Origin: Symsagittifera roscoffensis
Lineage: Eukaryota > Xenacoelomorpha > Acoela > Convolutidae
NCBI RefSeq assembly: GCF_963678635.1
Contig: NC_087062.1
Location: forward strand, 88,573,845-88,637,844
Direction: 5' to 3'
DNA: 64,000 bases
Under the pieces are notes generated by a model, which ran no database searches, was not told where the DNA came from, and saw nothing but the letters and a program-made list of their open reading frames with translations. Position numbers and translations under genes: made by a program. This document shows positions 23,829 through 34,863 of the stretch, in pieces. Each line of letters opens with the position of its first letter. Positions within the stretch are counted from its first letter, which is position 1.

Positions 23829-24030
23829 GTCAGCTCTATAAATTGAGGCATGTTAGTTGGTAAGTTTCTCTTTTTTTCAAGTTGACTGGTACTGCTAATG
23901 CGTCATAATTGGCTTGCGTCACTAAGCGTTTATGTAGAGTCATAATTGGCGCGCGTCACTTAAGAATTTTTGTAGACTCAAAGTTTCACTCATTCAGTTT
24001 TTCCCACTAGCGTTATCGTTCATATTTTTG
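23829..24030 (+). repeat. Family E repeat, copy 1
   Basis: Shares CTCTATAAATTGAG, TTGACTGGTACTGCTAATGC, GTCATAATTGGC, TTTTGTAGACTCAAAG and CTCATTCAGTTTTTCCC with 37865-38030. This copy contains an extra internal duplication of the GTCATAATTGGC...CGTCACT part. Confidence 0.7.
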
Positions 24031-24812
24031 CTTGTGTATACGAAGTCCAACTTCGCCTCTGTGTTGAGTTTTATTATGCAAAGTTGACTTGAACCTATTT
24101 ACTGATCAGAATGCAATTGAAGCTATTCACCAACATTGAAGGGAAAACTGGACTTGGATTTTAATTTGCCAAGTGGATTTTGGTTTTTAAATTTCCCAGC
24201 GAAATTCAAAATATCTAAAATCCATTTTTTGAATTAATTCCGTCGAAAGAACCAATCAGAAAGAGCCTTGAAATTCACGCCTTTTTGTGATTAAATGGCT
24301 GTTTTATGAAAATCGACAACTGAAAAGAACTTGAAAGAACTTAAGGAAACATCAAAGTAAATTCTTAGTTCTTCAGGCTTTATGACTTTATGTGATCGGT
24401 CAACTATAGATTTTAGTTTTGCACTTAGGTCAAAGTAAAAATAGAGGCAAGCTTTGCGTATTTTGCAATGGAGAAATTCGGTTCGTTGTTATGGCCATGT
24501 TTTTTGTTTTTTAAATCTACATAATTGGACAAAATTTGCGAAACTCCCGGCATTATTTAGTGAGATTCAATGTTCCTGTGTCTTCACTGTTTGAGTTTCA
24601 TTTGCGCTTGTAGTGCCAGTGATAGTTTATTGATGTATGTTTGTGCGGGTGAGCTTTTAATTTTTAAGAGATATATTTGTATGTACACGCCTGTTCAGTA
24701 CTTAGAAGTAAAATCGAGACATTTTTGTTTCGTTTTTAATAGATTCGATATTGTTCTCGGAAGGCGTTTTGTAAAATGAAGAACTCCTAATGTTGTACTG
24801 GCTCTGTTTAAG

Positions 24813-25146
24813 GTCCAGAGTCTGATGCGAGGCTGGCTATGTCGACGTCGCTGGATGTCGATTGTGAATGAGTATATCAAATCACCACATGCCGAAATGA
24901 TGCGGATGAGGAATCGCCTGGTGTTTGCAATGGTCGCAGACGAAGAGGATTACGTGGCCAAGTTAACGATTCTCGTTTCAGTGTTCTACCGGACACTGAA
25001 GATGGCGGCGAGTAGCAAGAAGCCGCTGATATCACACGAGGATGTGAACTCGATTTTTCTGAACTGCGAGACTATCCTGTTCTTGCACCAGATCTTCAGC
25101 AAGGGACTTAATGCGAGACTGGAAGCGTGGCCTAGACTCATTTTAG
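24813..25146 (+). CDS. RASGRF: RasGRF exon 5: IQ motif and start of DH domain
   Basis: Acceptor TGTTTAAG, phase 0 in, phase 1 out (TTAG/gtgtcg). Encodes residues 207-318. It opens [14 protein letters not shown], an IQ-type calmodulin-binding motif nearly identical to VQSFLRGWLCRRKW in RasGRF1. [39 protein letters not shown] and [20 protein letters not shown] follow; these are helices of the DH (RhoGEF) domain. This is the most strongly conserved exon in the window. In this family the IQ motif lets calcium/calmodulin promote exchange activity. Confidence 0.97.
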
Positions 25147-25230
25147 GTGTCGTTTTTACATTTTTTTTTTGCTGCTCTTGGTATGTTTCTTTGCCCAGCT
25201 AAGTTTTCATGTTTGTCTTGGAGTTTTTTT

Positions 25231-25672
25231 TAAGAGTATTGAACCTAGTTATATTGGTCTTGCTGATTTTTTTTCAGGAAAAGTCTTAAAAGTCTCTAAT
25301 AACTACAGATATGCATTCAAACATATTAATGCATTTATGAGTGCACCTAAGTATATATGTACTTTTTGAGTTCAATTGAAATTAATCTGCTGAAAATGAC
25401 TTAAATAGCACTCTCCGAATACGAACGTGGAAATGGCGCGAAAAAAAAACGTGAACGATTTCTAGTTTCGAAAGTGGTTCCTGATGTTCAGGTTTCCCAG
25501 CTGAATTAAACATTTACCTATTGATCCAGTTTTCTCAAATTGGGTTAAATTTGCTAAAAGAGCAATAATCATAAATTGTTTTTCAAATTCAAAGAGTCTT
25601 ACGGACATAATTTTTCAAAATTTGAATATTGGATATTTTCTACTGTTTCTTTGTTTCATTTTTCTATAAACA
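25231..25672 (+). mobile_element. Family A repeat, variant subtype, in intron 5
   Basis: Starts TAAGAGTATTGAACCTAGTT 84 bases after the exon 5 donor, then TTTTTTTTCAGGAAAAGTCT. It shares with the 29190-29802 copy an insertion absent from other copies (CTACAGATATGCATTCAAAC, TTAATGCATTTATGAGTGCA), defining a subtype. The 3' hairpin is lost. Confidence 0.75.
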
Positions 25673-25697
25673 CGTAAACTTGAATGGTTTCTTTCAG

Positions 25698-25827
25698 GAG
25701 ACCTATTCGATATGCTGTTGCCGATGCTAAGTATCTACCAGGAGTATGTGCGCAACCACCACTACAGTCTGCAGGTATTGGCCGAGTGCAAACAGAAGAA
25801 CGCCGACTTCGGACTTTTCATTCAGAG
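25698..25827 (+). CDS. RASGRF: RasGRF exon 6: DH domain, middle
   Basis: Acceptor GTTTCTTTCAG, phase 1 in, phase 2 out (CAGAG/gtagga). Encodes residues 318-361. [20 protein letters not shown] followed by [18 protein letters not shown] aligns with [21 protein letters not shown] and HQYSLQILAHCKQNRDF of RasGRF1. Confidence 0.96.
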
Positions 25828-26982
25828 GTAGGACATAATTAGCGAATATCAATCTGACATGTTTAATTTCCAAGCTCATGTCAGTAGAAAATTAAGGAAT
25901 TCGCGAAGATTCAAATTAAGTTTTCTTGACTGCAACTAATGTGGATTCCAAAACGACAAGTCTGACTGTCCAGAAAAATCAATATGAGCAAGCAGTTTCT
26001 TTCTTTAGTAAAAGAGTATAAACAATTAAGCGTAAAATACTGAAGTGATTTTCATTTATATAGGTCGTGATGATTTTTTCGAACGTTTTTTCAGAAAAAG
26101 TTTCAAAATTTGCTCACGCTCAAATTTGATTTTTTGGTGCTTGACTTATGATTGCCTTTAATGTTTAGTGCATTTATTTTGTTAAAAGGAAGGACAACAC
26201 TATTACCGAGAAACAAAAATGTAAAGGTCACGATAAACGGGATCCACGTCTAGTTTCGAAAAAAGAACTTAATTTTCAGATTTCCCTGCGACAAAAAAAA
26301 TGATCAAGTTTTCTCAAATTCGATTACTTTTCTCAAAAAGCTTAAAATGCTCAACATTTTTCCGGGCCACAATTTGTTTTCAGTTCGACTGGCGTTGTCT
26401 AAGCAAATTTTGTCAGCTTAGTGGCCGATTTAAGTTTTTCTGAACAATTTAGCGCTGGCGGTTTTGTTTCTCGACATTTCTCTGTTTGATCATATTTTGA
26501 GACAAACTTGTGAAATTTTTTTGACGTAGTTTTTTAAGGCATTTGGTTCTCAAATTTTTCATCGGCTTAATGACTTTCTTCTCATTTTCTGTCCGCTAGC
26601 TTACAATGTTGTGTTTGGATGGTATCGCAAATGGTTAGAAGCCCCGCGTTGCCTCTATGTACTATAATTATTTTGATAATGATGCAAATATGATTACTCT
26701 TTCTGAAAAATCTTTTGAACCTGATTATGCGGCTTTTTTAGTATCATCTTCCATTTTGCAAGTCTTATCGTGAAATTAAAACCCTAACGAGGATGATATC
26801 ATCAGATTTGCTCGACAGTTTATGATCTTGGATTAACTTGAACAGATCAACAGCCCTCCTTTCCTATCATTTTTTACTTAGTTTTGTTTTGATTGTTCTC
26901 TGCACCTTTTATTTGAAAGTTTGTTTGTACGGAACTCCTTCAAAAGGGATATCTGAAGTGTATCATTTATACTTGTTTTTAG
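25828..26982 (+). other. Intron 6, family A fragment
   Basis: About 26010-26345 is a family A copy lacking both ends (TATATAGGTCGTGATGATTT, TTTTTTCAGAAAAAG, ACGTCTAGTTTCGAAAAAAG). The remainder to 26982 is AT-rich with nothing recognisable. Confidence 0.65.
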
Positions 26983-27160
26983 GTACGAGGAGAAACCGAT
27001 CTGCGAGGGGAGGACGATTGAGCACTACTTGACAGTTCCCATGTGGCAGATCCCCCGCTACATCCAGTCTCTCTGCCAGATACTGGCCCACACACCGCAC
27101 GATCACGTGGAGCGAAAGAGTCTAGAGTATGCTAAACACCAGCTGGAAACATTGTCCACG
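26983..27160 (+). CDS. RASGRF: RasGRF exon 7: DH domain, C-terminal helices
   Basis: Acceptor TTGTTTTTAG, phase 2 in, phase 0 out (TCCACG/gttcgt). Encodes residues 361-420, including [40 protein letters not shown] and QLETLST. The QIPRY motif is the conserved CR3 signature of Dbl-homology domains; RasGRF1 has [20 protein letters not shown] at this place. Confidence 0.97.
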
Positions 27161-27403
27161 GTTCGTATCATTCCCAGCTTTCGTTTTTTTTTCACCTGGT
27201 ATATGAAGCGAAATAAAAAACGAATTAAATTGAATGTGCTAGTTTTGCTCAAGGTTCTTAGCTCAAATAGATATGTTCGAAAAACGCAGAAGTGCTAGAT
27301 TAATTTGACTTTCCGAGCATTAACAGTGTCACTATGAATAAATTGCTATAAGCTATCAAATAATATGGAAGTTTTAACAAATGGTGTTTTTTTATTCGCA
27401 CAG

Positions 27404-27521
27404 ACGATGCGAGACGAGGTGAGTGAGACTGAAAACATCAGACGAAATCTGGCCATCGAACGACAGATCGTGGAGGGGTGCGACATCCTACTTGACGTGC
27501 AGCAGATATTCGTCAGACAAG
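27404..27521 (+). CDS. RASGRF: RasGRF exon 8: DH to PH2 junction
   Basis: Acceptor TTTTTATTCGCACAG, phase 0 in, phase 1 out (GACAAG/gtcagt). Encodes residues 421-460: [20 protein letters not shown], then [19 protein letters not shown]. Nearly identical to [20 protein letters not shown] and the IEGCEILLDTSQTFVRQG stretch of RasGRF1. Confidence 0.97.
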
Positions 27522-28855
27522 GTCAGTTTCTTCAATTTTGAACCGCATTCAACTAATCAAACACATGTTGGTTCTTTTCTGTTATTAGGCCCAAAATTAA
27601 TAAATTGTTAATTTAGCTCTGTTTTGAAAGAAAACCACATATTCCGTCACTGGATTTAATTTGAACCAATCAGATTAGAGTATTATGATTCAATTGTCAA
27701 TATGAATGAAAGGTCCGTTTTGGGTCTTAAAACAGAAAAGCCCACACACAGGTTTTTTTTTGGTTAAACCCTCAGAATTGTAAGTTTGAATCTCAGGTGT
27801 ATCATTTGTACTGAATGGATAAAATAAACTCATTGAAAAGTTATTTTACAAGTAAAATTCAATTCAAGCTCATTGACTAAAAGGAAGCCAAACTACGCTT
27901 TTCTATTTGAAAAGCAAATGGCGCAAAAAATGTGAATGAAATGCAAATGGCTTTTAATTTCGAAGGTAGATTTTAGTTTTTAGATGTCGCAGCTGAAAAA
28001 AAATCATCTCTGTTTTTTAATCGGAGTCAGTGTCAGATTTTTTGTTGTTGAATTTTGTGTTTTTTTTTGTGTTATCAATTTTTTTGCCGGGGTTGGGTAA
28101 TGAACGTAGTGAGTACTCTTATTTAGGTCACGGTGATTTTGTTTCTATTTTTTCTCAGAGAAACTTGTTCACGCTCAAAATTTGGTTTTTCGCGGTTTGA
28201 CTTCTGATTTTTTTTAAGTTCAGTTCATTTTCTGTGTAAAAAGAAAGGCAAACTCCGCTATCGAGCAGCAAAAGTCTAAAGGTCACGAAAAAAGTGATCG
28301 ACTTCTAGTTTCGAAAGTGGAATTTAATTATCAGATTTCCCAGCTTTGAAAGGTCACGAAAAACGTGTAAAATTTCTAAAGGTCACGACCAACGTGATCG
28401 ACTGCTAGTTTCGGAAGTGGAATTTAATTATCAGGTTTCTCAAAAATTAAGTCAGGTTTTTTTCTACTTCCTTTATTACCGCGTTCATTACCGTTTTCCA
28501 TCTGTCAGTTGGCTATGTTCGCTGTTTTTGGCTCGCATTTGTGAAGTGCACTTTACGATCTTTTTTGAAACCATAACAAAATTCATTCCCTTTTTCTTAC
28601 CCTCTAACCAGAAGTAACGGTAGCAAATAATTAGTTAAACTAATAAAGGCGCACAAATAGACACAAGACACGCACTCTCACGAAATGATTAAATGTCAAT
28701 GAACAAATTGAAGATACTTATTTTGGGCGGATGGTTTTTCTTAGAGAAAGTCTTTCAATTTGATCACGATTGTATAGTCTTCGGAAGTTCATTTTTTCAA
28801 AGTTTATTTCAAATTCTTTTGCTTAATGAAAAAAAAAATAACGCGAATAACCTTA
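27522..28855 (+). other. Intron 8, left part, before the tandem duplication
   Basis: Contains family A remnants at about 27860-28010 and 28690-28855 and a good copy at 28096-28517. The right border is the duplication breakpoint at 28856. Confidence 0.6.
28096..28517 (+). mobile_element. Family A repeat with an internal tandem duplication
   Basis: Starts GGTAATGAACGTAGTGAGTA (the GTA/TAC subtype of the terminal hairpin). The AAAGGTCACGA...CTAGTTTCG...GGAATTTAATTATCAG block occurs twice (about 28275-28340 and 28375-28435). It ends CTGTCAGTTGGCTATG. Confidence 0.8.
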
Positions 28856-29189
28856 AATTTCAAAAGTGGATTTAGTTTTTAAGTTAATCGGTAGAATGAA
28901 AAAAATATCTTCTGATTCAGTTTTCGTCAAAATGTCAATCATTGAACATCTATCCAGCTCAACAGCTCTAAGTAGTCAATCATGTTTTTGGCAGCTTTTG
29001 AGTTTTTTATCAGTCAAAACTTTTCCATCTGTTTGTTGTCTCTGTTTTTGGATTTTAATGTTTTTTATCTCTGCCTGTTCGTTAAAGCTGGGGAAAAGAG
29101 GGAGTTTATTTTGATTTGGGAAAAGTAAAATACCTTGTTCACATTTTTGTCATTATTTGTCATGATGCTTCTTTCTTTTCTGGCGTTGG

Positions 29190-29802
29190 TAAGAGTCGAT
29201 GAACGTAGTTCAGACTGTTATATAGGTGGCGATGATTTTGTTATCGATTTTTTTTTTCAGGAAAAGTCTTAAAATTTGTTCAAGCTGAAAAATACTTTTT
29301 CGCGGTTTGACTTCTGATTCTTTTAAATAGTAGTGAACGTAGTGAAGTCTTAAATAGGTTTCGGCGATTTTTTTGTTTTTCTTTCAGGAATGCTCTAATG
29401 ACTACAGATGTGCACTCATACATATTAATGCATTTATGAATGAACTTAGGTATTATACACTTTTTGAGTTCAATTGAAATTCATCTGCTGAAAGTTACGT
29501 AAATAGCCCTCTCCAAATATAAACGTAGAATTGGTGTGAAATAATGTGAACGATTTCCAGTTTCGAAAATGGAGTTTAATTTTTAGATTTAAGCAGATTA
29601 AAAATTTTACTCGTTGATCCAGTTTCCTCAAGTTGGGTTAATGTTATCAAAGAGCGCCAATCATAAATTGTTCTAGAAATTCAAAGACCCTAAAGGGTAT
29701 TTATTTTTTTTTGAACTTCGAAAGTTGAGATTTTCTGAGCAAAGTCATTGTCTTTTTGTTTACTTGATTTCATTACTTTTTCCCAACTGTCATTTGGCTA
29801 TG
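29190..29802 (+). mobile_element. Family A repeat with a second 5' end inside (copy in duplication unit 1)
   Basis: Starts TAAGAGTCGATGAACGTAGT, TCAGACTGTTATATAGG, with TTTTTTTTTCAGGAAAAGTC. A second 5'-like end, GTAGTGAACGTAGTGAAGTC, begins near 29328 and is followed by the variant subtype seen at 25231. It ends CCCAACTGTCATTTGGCTATG. A further internal stretch, 29810-30005, repeats the middle of family A. Present again at 32996-33608. Confidence 0.75.
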
Positions 29803-30316
29803 TTTTCAAGTTCAGTTAGTTTACTTTAATGAAAAGAAAGCAAACTCCACTATCGAACTGCCTAAGTGGAAAGGTCAGAAAAAACGTGAGCATCATCTAG
29901 TTTCGAAAGTGGAATTTAATTCTCGTGTTTTCTAGCGAAATCAATCTTTTATCTGTCGATCCAGTTTTCTCAAATTGGGTTAATTTTAACCAAAAAGTGT
30001 CCAGCTTCCTTTAACGAAAATGCCAATGGCCTAAAAAACGTGAATAATTTTAGTTAAAAGAATATTTTTATTTTCATTTTTTAAAAGTTTCATCAAGAGT
30101 TGAGTATTCTTGAAATAAAGAAAGCTTGAACGTTAGTTGTATATTTTTTTGAAATTTTGAATTTTTCTGAAAAGGAAGGTTTAAAAGAAATAAGTTTTTT
30201 TTCGTTTTTTTTTAAAACTTTTTTCATGTGCATTTTTCCAAATCTGTTCTGGTTATGTTTTATAGTACGCTTAGCTTTTGATGTGAAACTTAGATTTAAC
30301 TTTTCTAAAGCTTTTT

Positions 30317-30680
30317 AATAGTCGATGAACGTAGTGATGGTTTTGTTTTTTTTTCAGGAAATTTTATTTTTAGCGTTGAAGAACTCTGCTATTGAAAAGC
30401 AAAAGCTTACAGGTCACAAAAAAAACGTAATTTCTTTCAAAAGTGGATTTTTGTTTTCCGAATTCCCTGCTGAATAAAATTTTCCCTATTGATCCAGTTT
30501 TCTCAAATTGAGTTAGTTTTATCAAAAAAAACTTATTTATTTTTATTAACGTTCATTGAATTGTTCTTCAAATTCAAAGAGCTTTAAGGCCATAGGTTTT
30601 TGAATTTGAATTTCGACTGTTGAAGCTTTTTTCTGTGTCCTAGCGTTCATCGACTTTTTTCCTACTGTCTGTTCGCTTTG
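30317..30680 (+). mobile_element. Family A repeat, shortened (duplication unit 1)
   Basis: Starts AATAGTCGATGAACGTAGTG, then TTTTTTTTTCAGGAAATTTT, CTATTGATCCAGTTTTCTC and TTCAAAGAGCTTTAAGGCCA, and ends near CTGTCTGTTCGCTTTG. Present again at 34123-34486. Confidence 0.7.
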
Positions 30681-30779
30681 TCGAATTTTCGGCCTTTTTT
30701 CATTATATTGAATGAAATCTAATCATTTCATTAATAAGGCCTGAAAATGGTTTTAAACTGGCCGAGACTGGCTCTACTT

Positions 30780-31485
30780 TTTGTTCCGAGCATTAGCATT
30801 AGCCCGTGAAATTTTTAAATGTCGTTCAAATCACGACTGAAAAAGCGTTTATATGATATATCACTAAACCCTTTCCAATGATTATTTGAGATAGCTGATT
30901 TTGCGCGGCAAAAAACTTAAACACACCCGAATCCATTTTCAAAGTTTTTTGCCGCGCAAAATCAGCTATCTCAAATAATCATTGGAAAGGGTTTAGTGAT
31001 ATATCATATAAACGCTTTTTCAGTCGTGATTTGAACGACATTTAAAAATTTCACGGGGTTTGAAATTTTTGGTCTAATTTCGAGCTAATTAGTAAAATAG
31101 TTAATAATTGCAATAGCTTATTTGAGCATAATTTAAACCGTGAAAGCTTAATTTCACCCAGGTGAAGGTAGTTTTTGGAGTTTTATTAGCGCAGTTTTGT
31201 GAATCAAAAACTTGAAATAATTCAAAAATTTCATTTTGAAAAAATTGTTGAAATTTTTTTCAATTTTTTTTTTCGTTTTTCTTGTCATTTTTCTTCAAAA
31301 ACTGTTTTACTATTGACTTATTTTACTATGATGCTTAAATATGCCTAAGTTCTTTTTTTTGTTCAATTTTTTTTATCACAACAGCAGAAAAAAAACTACC
31401 AATTTGTGAAAACATTTTTATATTTTTTAAGACTGTGGTCGGAACATTCTGTGCTACTTGCACAGCAGCGGGCTATCCTTGTTTC
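30780..31485 (+). mobile_element. Family B repeat rearranged into a foldback (unit 1)
   Basis: Contains family B sequence first inverted and then direct, so that 30803-31057 forms a palindrome, followed by the family B 3' end TGGTCGGAACATTCTGTGCT, ACTTGCACAGCAGCGGGCTA. The identical arrangement recurs at about 34586-35291. Confidence 0.75.
30803..31057. repeat. Perfect palindrome, 116-bp arms, 23-bp loop (unit 1)
   Basis: The left arm, 30803-30918, is the exact reverse complement of 30942-31057 by base-by-base reading. The loop, 30919-30941, contains CACACCCGAATCC, a piece of the family B 5' region. Transcribed with the gene, it would form a hairpin of over 100 base pairs. Confidence 0.95.
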
Positions 31486-32029
31486 ATTTGCGAACATGTT
31501 TTCTAAGAACGATTCGATCTCAGATATAAATAAATTTTATCTTTGTCTAATTTTATTTAGAGCGTTCTTATAAATTTTATAAGAAGCGTGTTCTCCGAAT
31601 TGAAATTATTTAATAATTTTTGTCAGCTTCCATCAGGTAAATTTAGAAGTGACGTCGTCATTTAACAATGGGAAGATACACTAACACTGCACCGTGAAAG
31701 CGCGAGTCAAATGAATCGGCACCCGAATCCACTTAGACTTCTTTACACCGAGAGTTCCTAATCCCTGTTAACATCATAGAAGATATTCGATTGATTAACG
31801 CCGAAGTGAAGTGTTTTTATTGTAGACGCGAAATCATTTGCAATAAACTGGATAGTTTCAGTAAAATTATTGCAGATGTTTTAAAATATGCAGTTTTGCG
31901 ACTCGTAGTTTTCAGGTAAACTTTGTGTGGATGAGATAATGACTAAATTGAATGACATCAAAAAAAAGTTCAGCAAACTAGTGTGAAAGCTTTAGTTTGT
32001 TTGTGTTGAAAATGTTTTTTTTTCGGTAG

Positions 32030-32134
32030 GAACTATGCTGCAAGCATGTCTGGAGACTAAGCCTATTTTGCCGAGCGGAGGAGCGAAGTCTGACTCTTCT
32101 GGTGGATCTTCAAGCTCAGTGGGAAATGGATCCG
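32030..32134 (+). CDS. RASGRF: RasGRF exon 9, first copy (linker before PH2)
   Basis: Acceptor TTTTTTCGGTAG, phase 1 in and out, 105 bases. Encodes 35 residues: TMLQACLETKPILPSGG, then AKSDSSGGSSSSVGNGS. It follows exon 8 so that RQG joins TMLQ, where vertebrate RasGRF1 has RQGSLIQV. The serine/glycine-rich part has no counterpart that I know. Identical to exon 9 copy 2 (35836-35940). Because the length is a multiple of three, using one or both copies would keep frame. Confidence 0.88.
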
Positions 32135-32535
32135 GTAAGAACAGTAGTCTAATACTACTGTAAGTCTAATACTACTGCAGTTTCACGTATCATAAATTTA
32201 AGGCGTTGCAATTTACATGCGGAAGGTTTAGCCTGATATTTTCATTTCTTTTCTTCACCCTGTATGAGAGTAATAGATTATGAGCTATCCAAAATTTCCA
32301 AATCCTTGAAAACTGCATGTGAACAATGCCTGACAGCTGTCGTTTGTTTTGAAATTTCGCTAATTTTTTCTTCCACTTTTCTGGGCTGATAACAAACAAA
32401 ATTCTAATTCAAACAGTTTTTATTTTTGCTCTGAGGGTCTCCAACTTATTGTTTTTCTGCTAGATTTCTCAAATTTTTAGGATAAATGATGCCTCACAAA
32501 TAACTTGTGCTTGGATTGAGTAATGAATGAATTAG

Positions 32536-32660
32536 TATCTTCAAGGTCGTTTCGGCAAAAAAAGTCTTTAGGCGCTCATTATCACAACCAACACTCGTCG
32601 TCAGGGCTATCGTCTGGTAACAACTCGGGATCCAACTCTGGAAACTCTGGATCGCTGAGT
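32536..32660 (+). pseudogene. Truncated copy of exon 10 at end of duplication unit 1
   Basis: Identical to the first 125 bases of exon 10 (36342-36466) and cut at the duplication breakpoint inside the codons for SGSLS. Reading on gives NFKSGFSF and a stop at 32687-32689, with no donor site before it. If spliced to exon 9 copy 1 it would end the protein just inside PH2, leaving PH1-IQ-DH without REM and CDC25. Normal protein requires skipping it. Confidence 0.9.
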
Positions 32661-34608
32661 AATTTCAAAAGTGGATTTAGTTTTTAAGTTAATCGGTAGA
32701 ATGAAAAAAATATCTTCTGATTCAGTTTTCGTCAAAATGTCAATCATTGAACATCTATCCAGCTCAACAGCTCTAAGTAGTCAATCATGTTTTTGGCAGC
32801 TTTTGAGTTTTTTATCAGTCAAAACTTTTCCATCTGTTTGTTGTCTCTGTTTTTGGATTTTAATGTTTTTTATCTCTGCCTGTTCGTTAAAGCTGGGGAA
32901 AAGAGGGAGTTTATTTTGATTTGGGAAAAGTAAAATACCTTGTTCACATTTTTGTCATTATTTGTCATGATGCTTCTTTCTTTTCTGGCGTTGGTAAGAG
33001 TCGATGAACGTAGTTCAGACTGTTATATAGGTGGCGATGATTTTGTTATCGATTTTTTTTTTCAGGAAAAGTCTTAAAATTTGTTCAAGCTGAAAAATAC
33101 TTTTTCGCGGTTTGACTTCTGATTCTTTTAAATAGTAGTGAACGTAGTGAAGTCTTAAATAGGTTTCGGCGATTTTTTTGTTTTTCTTTCAGGAATGCTC
33201 TAATGACTACAGATGTGCACTCATACATATTAATGCATTTATGAATGAACTTAGGTATTATACACTTTTTTGAGTTCAATTGAAATTCATCTGCTGAAAG
33301 TTACGTAAATAGCCCTCTCCAAATATAAACGTAGAATTGGTGTGAAATAATGTGAACGATTTCCAGTTTCGAAAATGGAGTTTAATTTTTAGATTTAAGC
33401 AGATTAAAAATTTTACTCGTTGATCCAGTTTCCTCAAGTTGGGTTAATGTTATCAAAGAGCGCCAATCATAAATTGTTCTAGAAATTCAAAGACCCTAAA
33501 GGGTATTTATTTTTTTTTGAACTTCGAAAGTTGAGATTTTCTGAGCAAAGTCATTGTCTTTTTGTTTACTTGATTTCATTACTTTTTCCCAACTGTCATT
33601 TGGCTATGTTTTCAAGTTCAGTTAGTTTACTTTAATGAAAAGAAAGCAAACTCCACTATCGAACTGCCTAAGTGGAAAGGTCAGAAAAAACGTGAGCATC
33701 ATCTAGTTTCGAAAGTGGAATTTAATTCTCGTGTTTTCTAGCGAAATCAATCTTTTATCTGTCGATCCAGTTTTCTCAAATTGGGTTAATTTTAACCAAA
33801 AAGTGTCCAGCTTCCTTTAACGAAAATGCCAATGGCCTAAAAAACGTGAATAATTTTAGTTAAAAGAATATTTTTATTTTCATTTTTTAAAAGTTTCATC
33901 AAGAGTTGAGTATTCTTGAAATAAAGAAAGCTTGAACGTTAGTTGTATATTTTTTTGAAATTTTGAATTTTTCTGAAAAGGAAGGTTTAAAAGAAATAAG
34001 TTTTTTTTCGTTTTTTTTTAAAACTTTTTTCATGTGCATTTTTCCAAATCTGTTCTGGTTATGTTTTATAGTACGCTTAGCTTTTGATGTGAAACTTAGA
34101 TTTAACTTTTCTAAAGCTTTTTAATAGTCGATGAACGTAGTGATGGTTTTGTTTTTTTTTCAGGAAATTTTATTTTTAGCGTTGAAGAACTCTGCTATTG
34201 AAAAGCAAAAGCTTACAGGTCACAAAAAAAACGTAATTTCTTTCAAAAGTGGATTTTTGTTTTCCGAATTCCCTGCTGAATAAAATTTTCCCTATTGATC
34301 CAGTTTTCTCAAATTGAGTTAGTTTTATCAAAAAAAACTTATTTATTTTTATTAACGTTCATTGAATTGTTCTTCAAATTCAAAGAGCTTTAAGGCCATA
34401 GGTTTTTGAATTTGAATTTCGACTGTTGAAGCTTTTTTCTGTGTCCTAGCGTTCATCGACTTTTTTCCTACTGTCTGTTCGCTTTGTCGAATTTTCGGCC
34501 TTTTTTCATTATATTGAATGAAATCTAATCATTTCATTAATAAGGCCTGAAAATGGTTTTAAACTGGCCGAGACTGGCTCTACTTTTTGTTCCGAGCATT
34601 AGCATTAG

Positions 34609-34863
34609 CCCGTGAAATTTTTAAATGTCGTTCAAATCACGACTGAAAAAGCGTTTATATGATATATCACTAAACCCTTTCCAATGATTATTTGAGATAG
34701 CTGATTTTGCGCGGCAAAAAACTTAAACACACCCGAATCCATTTTCAAAGTTTTTTGCCGCGCAAAATCAGCTATCTCAAATAATCATTGGAAAGGGTTT
34801 AGTGATATATCATATAAACGCTTTTTCAGTCGTGATTTGAACGACATTTAAAAATTTCACGGG
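34609..34863. repeat. Perfect palindrome, 116-bp arms (unit 2)
   Basis: Second copy of the palindrome at 30803-31057, displaced by 3,806 bases. The arms and the 23-base loop read the same as in unit 1. Confidence 0.93.

Larger units (their letters stand above)
18317..24812 (+). other. Intron 4 (6.5 kb), repeats
   Basis: Holds a SINE-like element (18873-19083), a hAT-like end (20492), a minus-strand SINE-like element (20950-21132), family D fragments (21716-21800, 23515-23590), a tRNA-like stretch with a duplicated B-box (23700-23790), a family E repeat (23829-24030) and a family A copy split by a Mutator-like element (22370-23304). The block at 19330-19640 is unremarkable apart from a 'CCCCCCTTGA' type doublet near 19348. 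Confidence 0.65.
28856..32660 (+). repeat. 3.8-kb tandem duplication, unit 1
   Basis: This 3,805-base unit is repeated directly as 32661-36466. By eye the copies are identical except for one T (five Ts at 29461, six at the matching place in unit 2). Unit 1 begins in a family A remnant, spans intron 8, a complete exon 9 and intron 9, and stops inside exon 10. Two As are shared between the two parental breakpoints. Identity over repeat-rich intron means it is very recent, or that two haplotypes were joined during assembly. Confidence 0.95.

Noticed and set aside
28866-29114. 82-codon open frame, present identically again at 32671-32919
   Set aside because: The doubling comes from the 3.8-kb tandem duplication. 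The sequence is a decayed family A repeat in T-rich DNA, not a duplicated gene.
32190-32399. 69-codon minus-strand open frame, repeated at 35996-36205
   Set aside because: Intronic, no family match; the repetition is explained by the tandem duplication.
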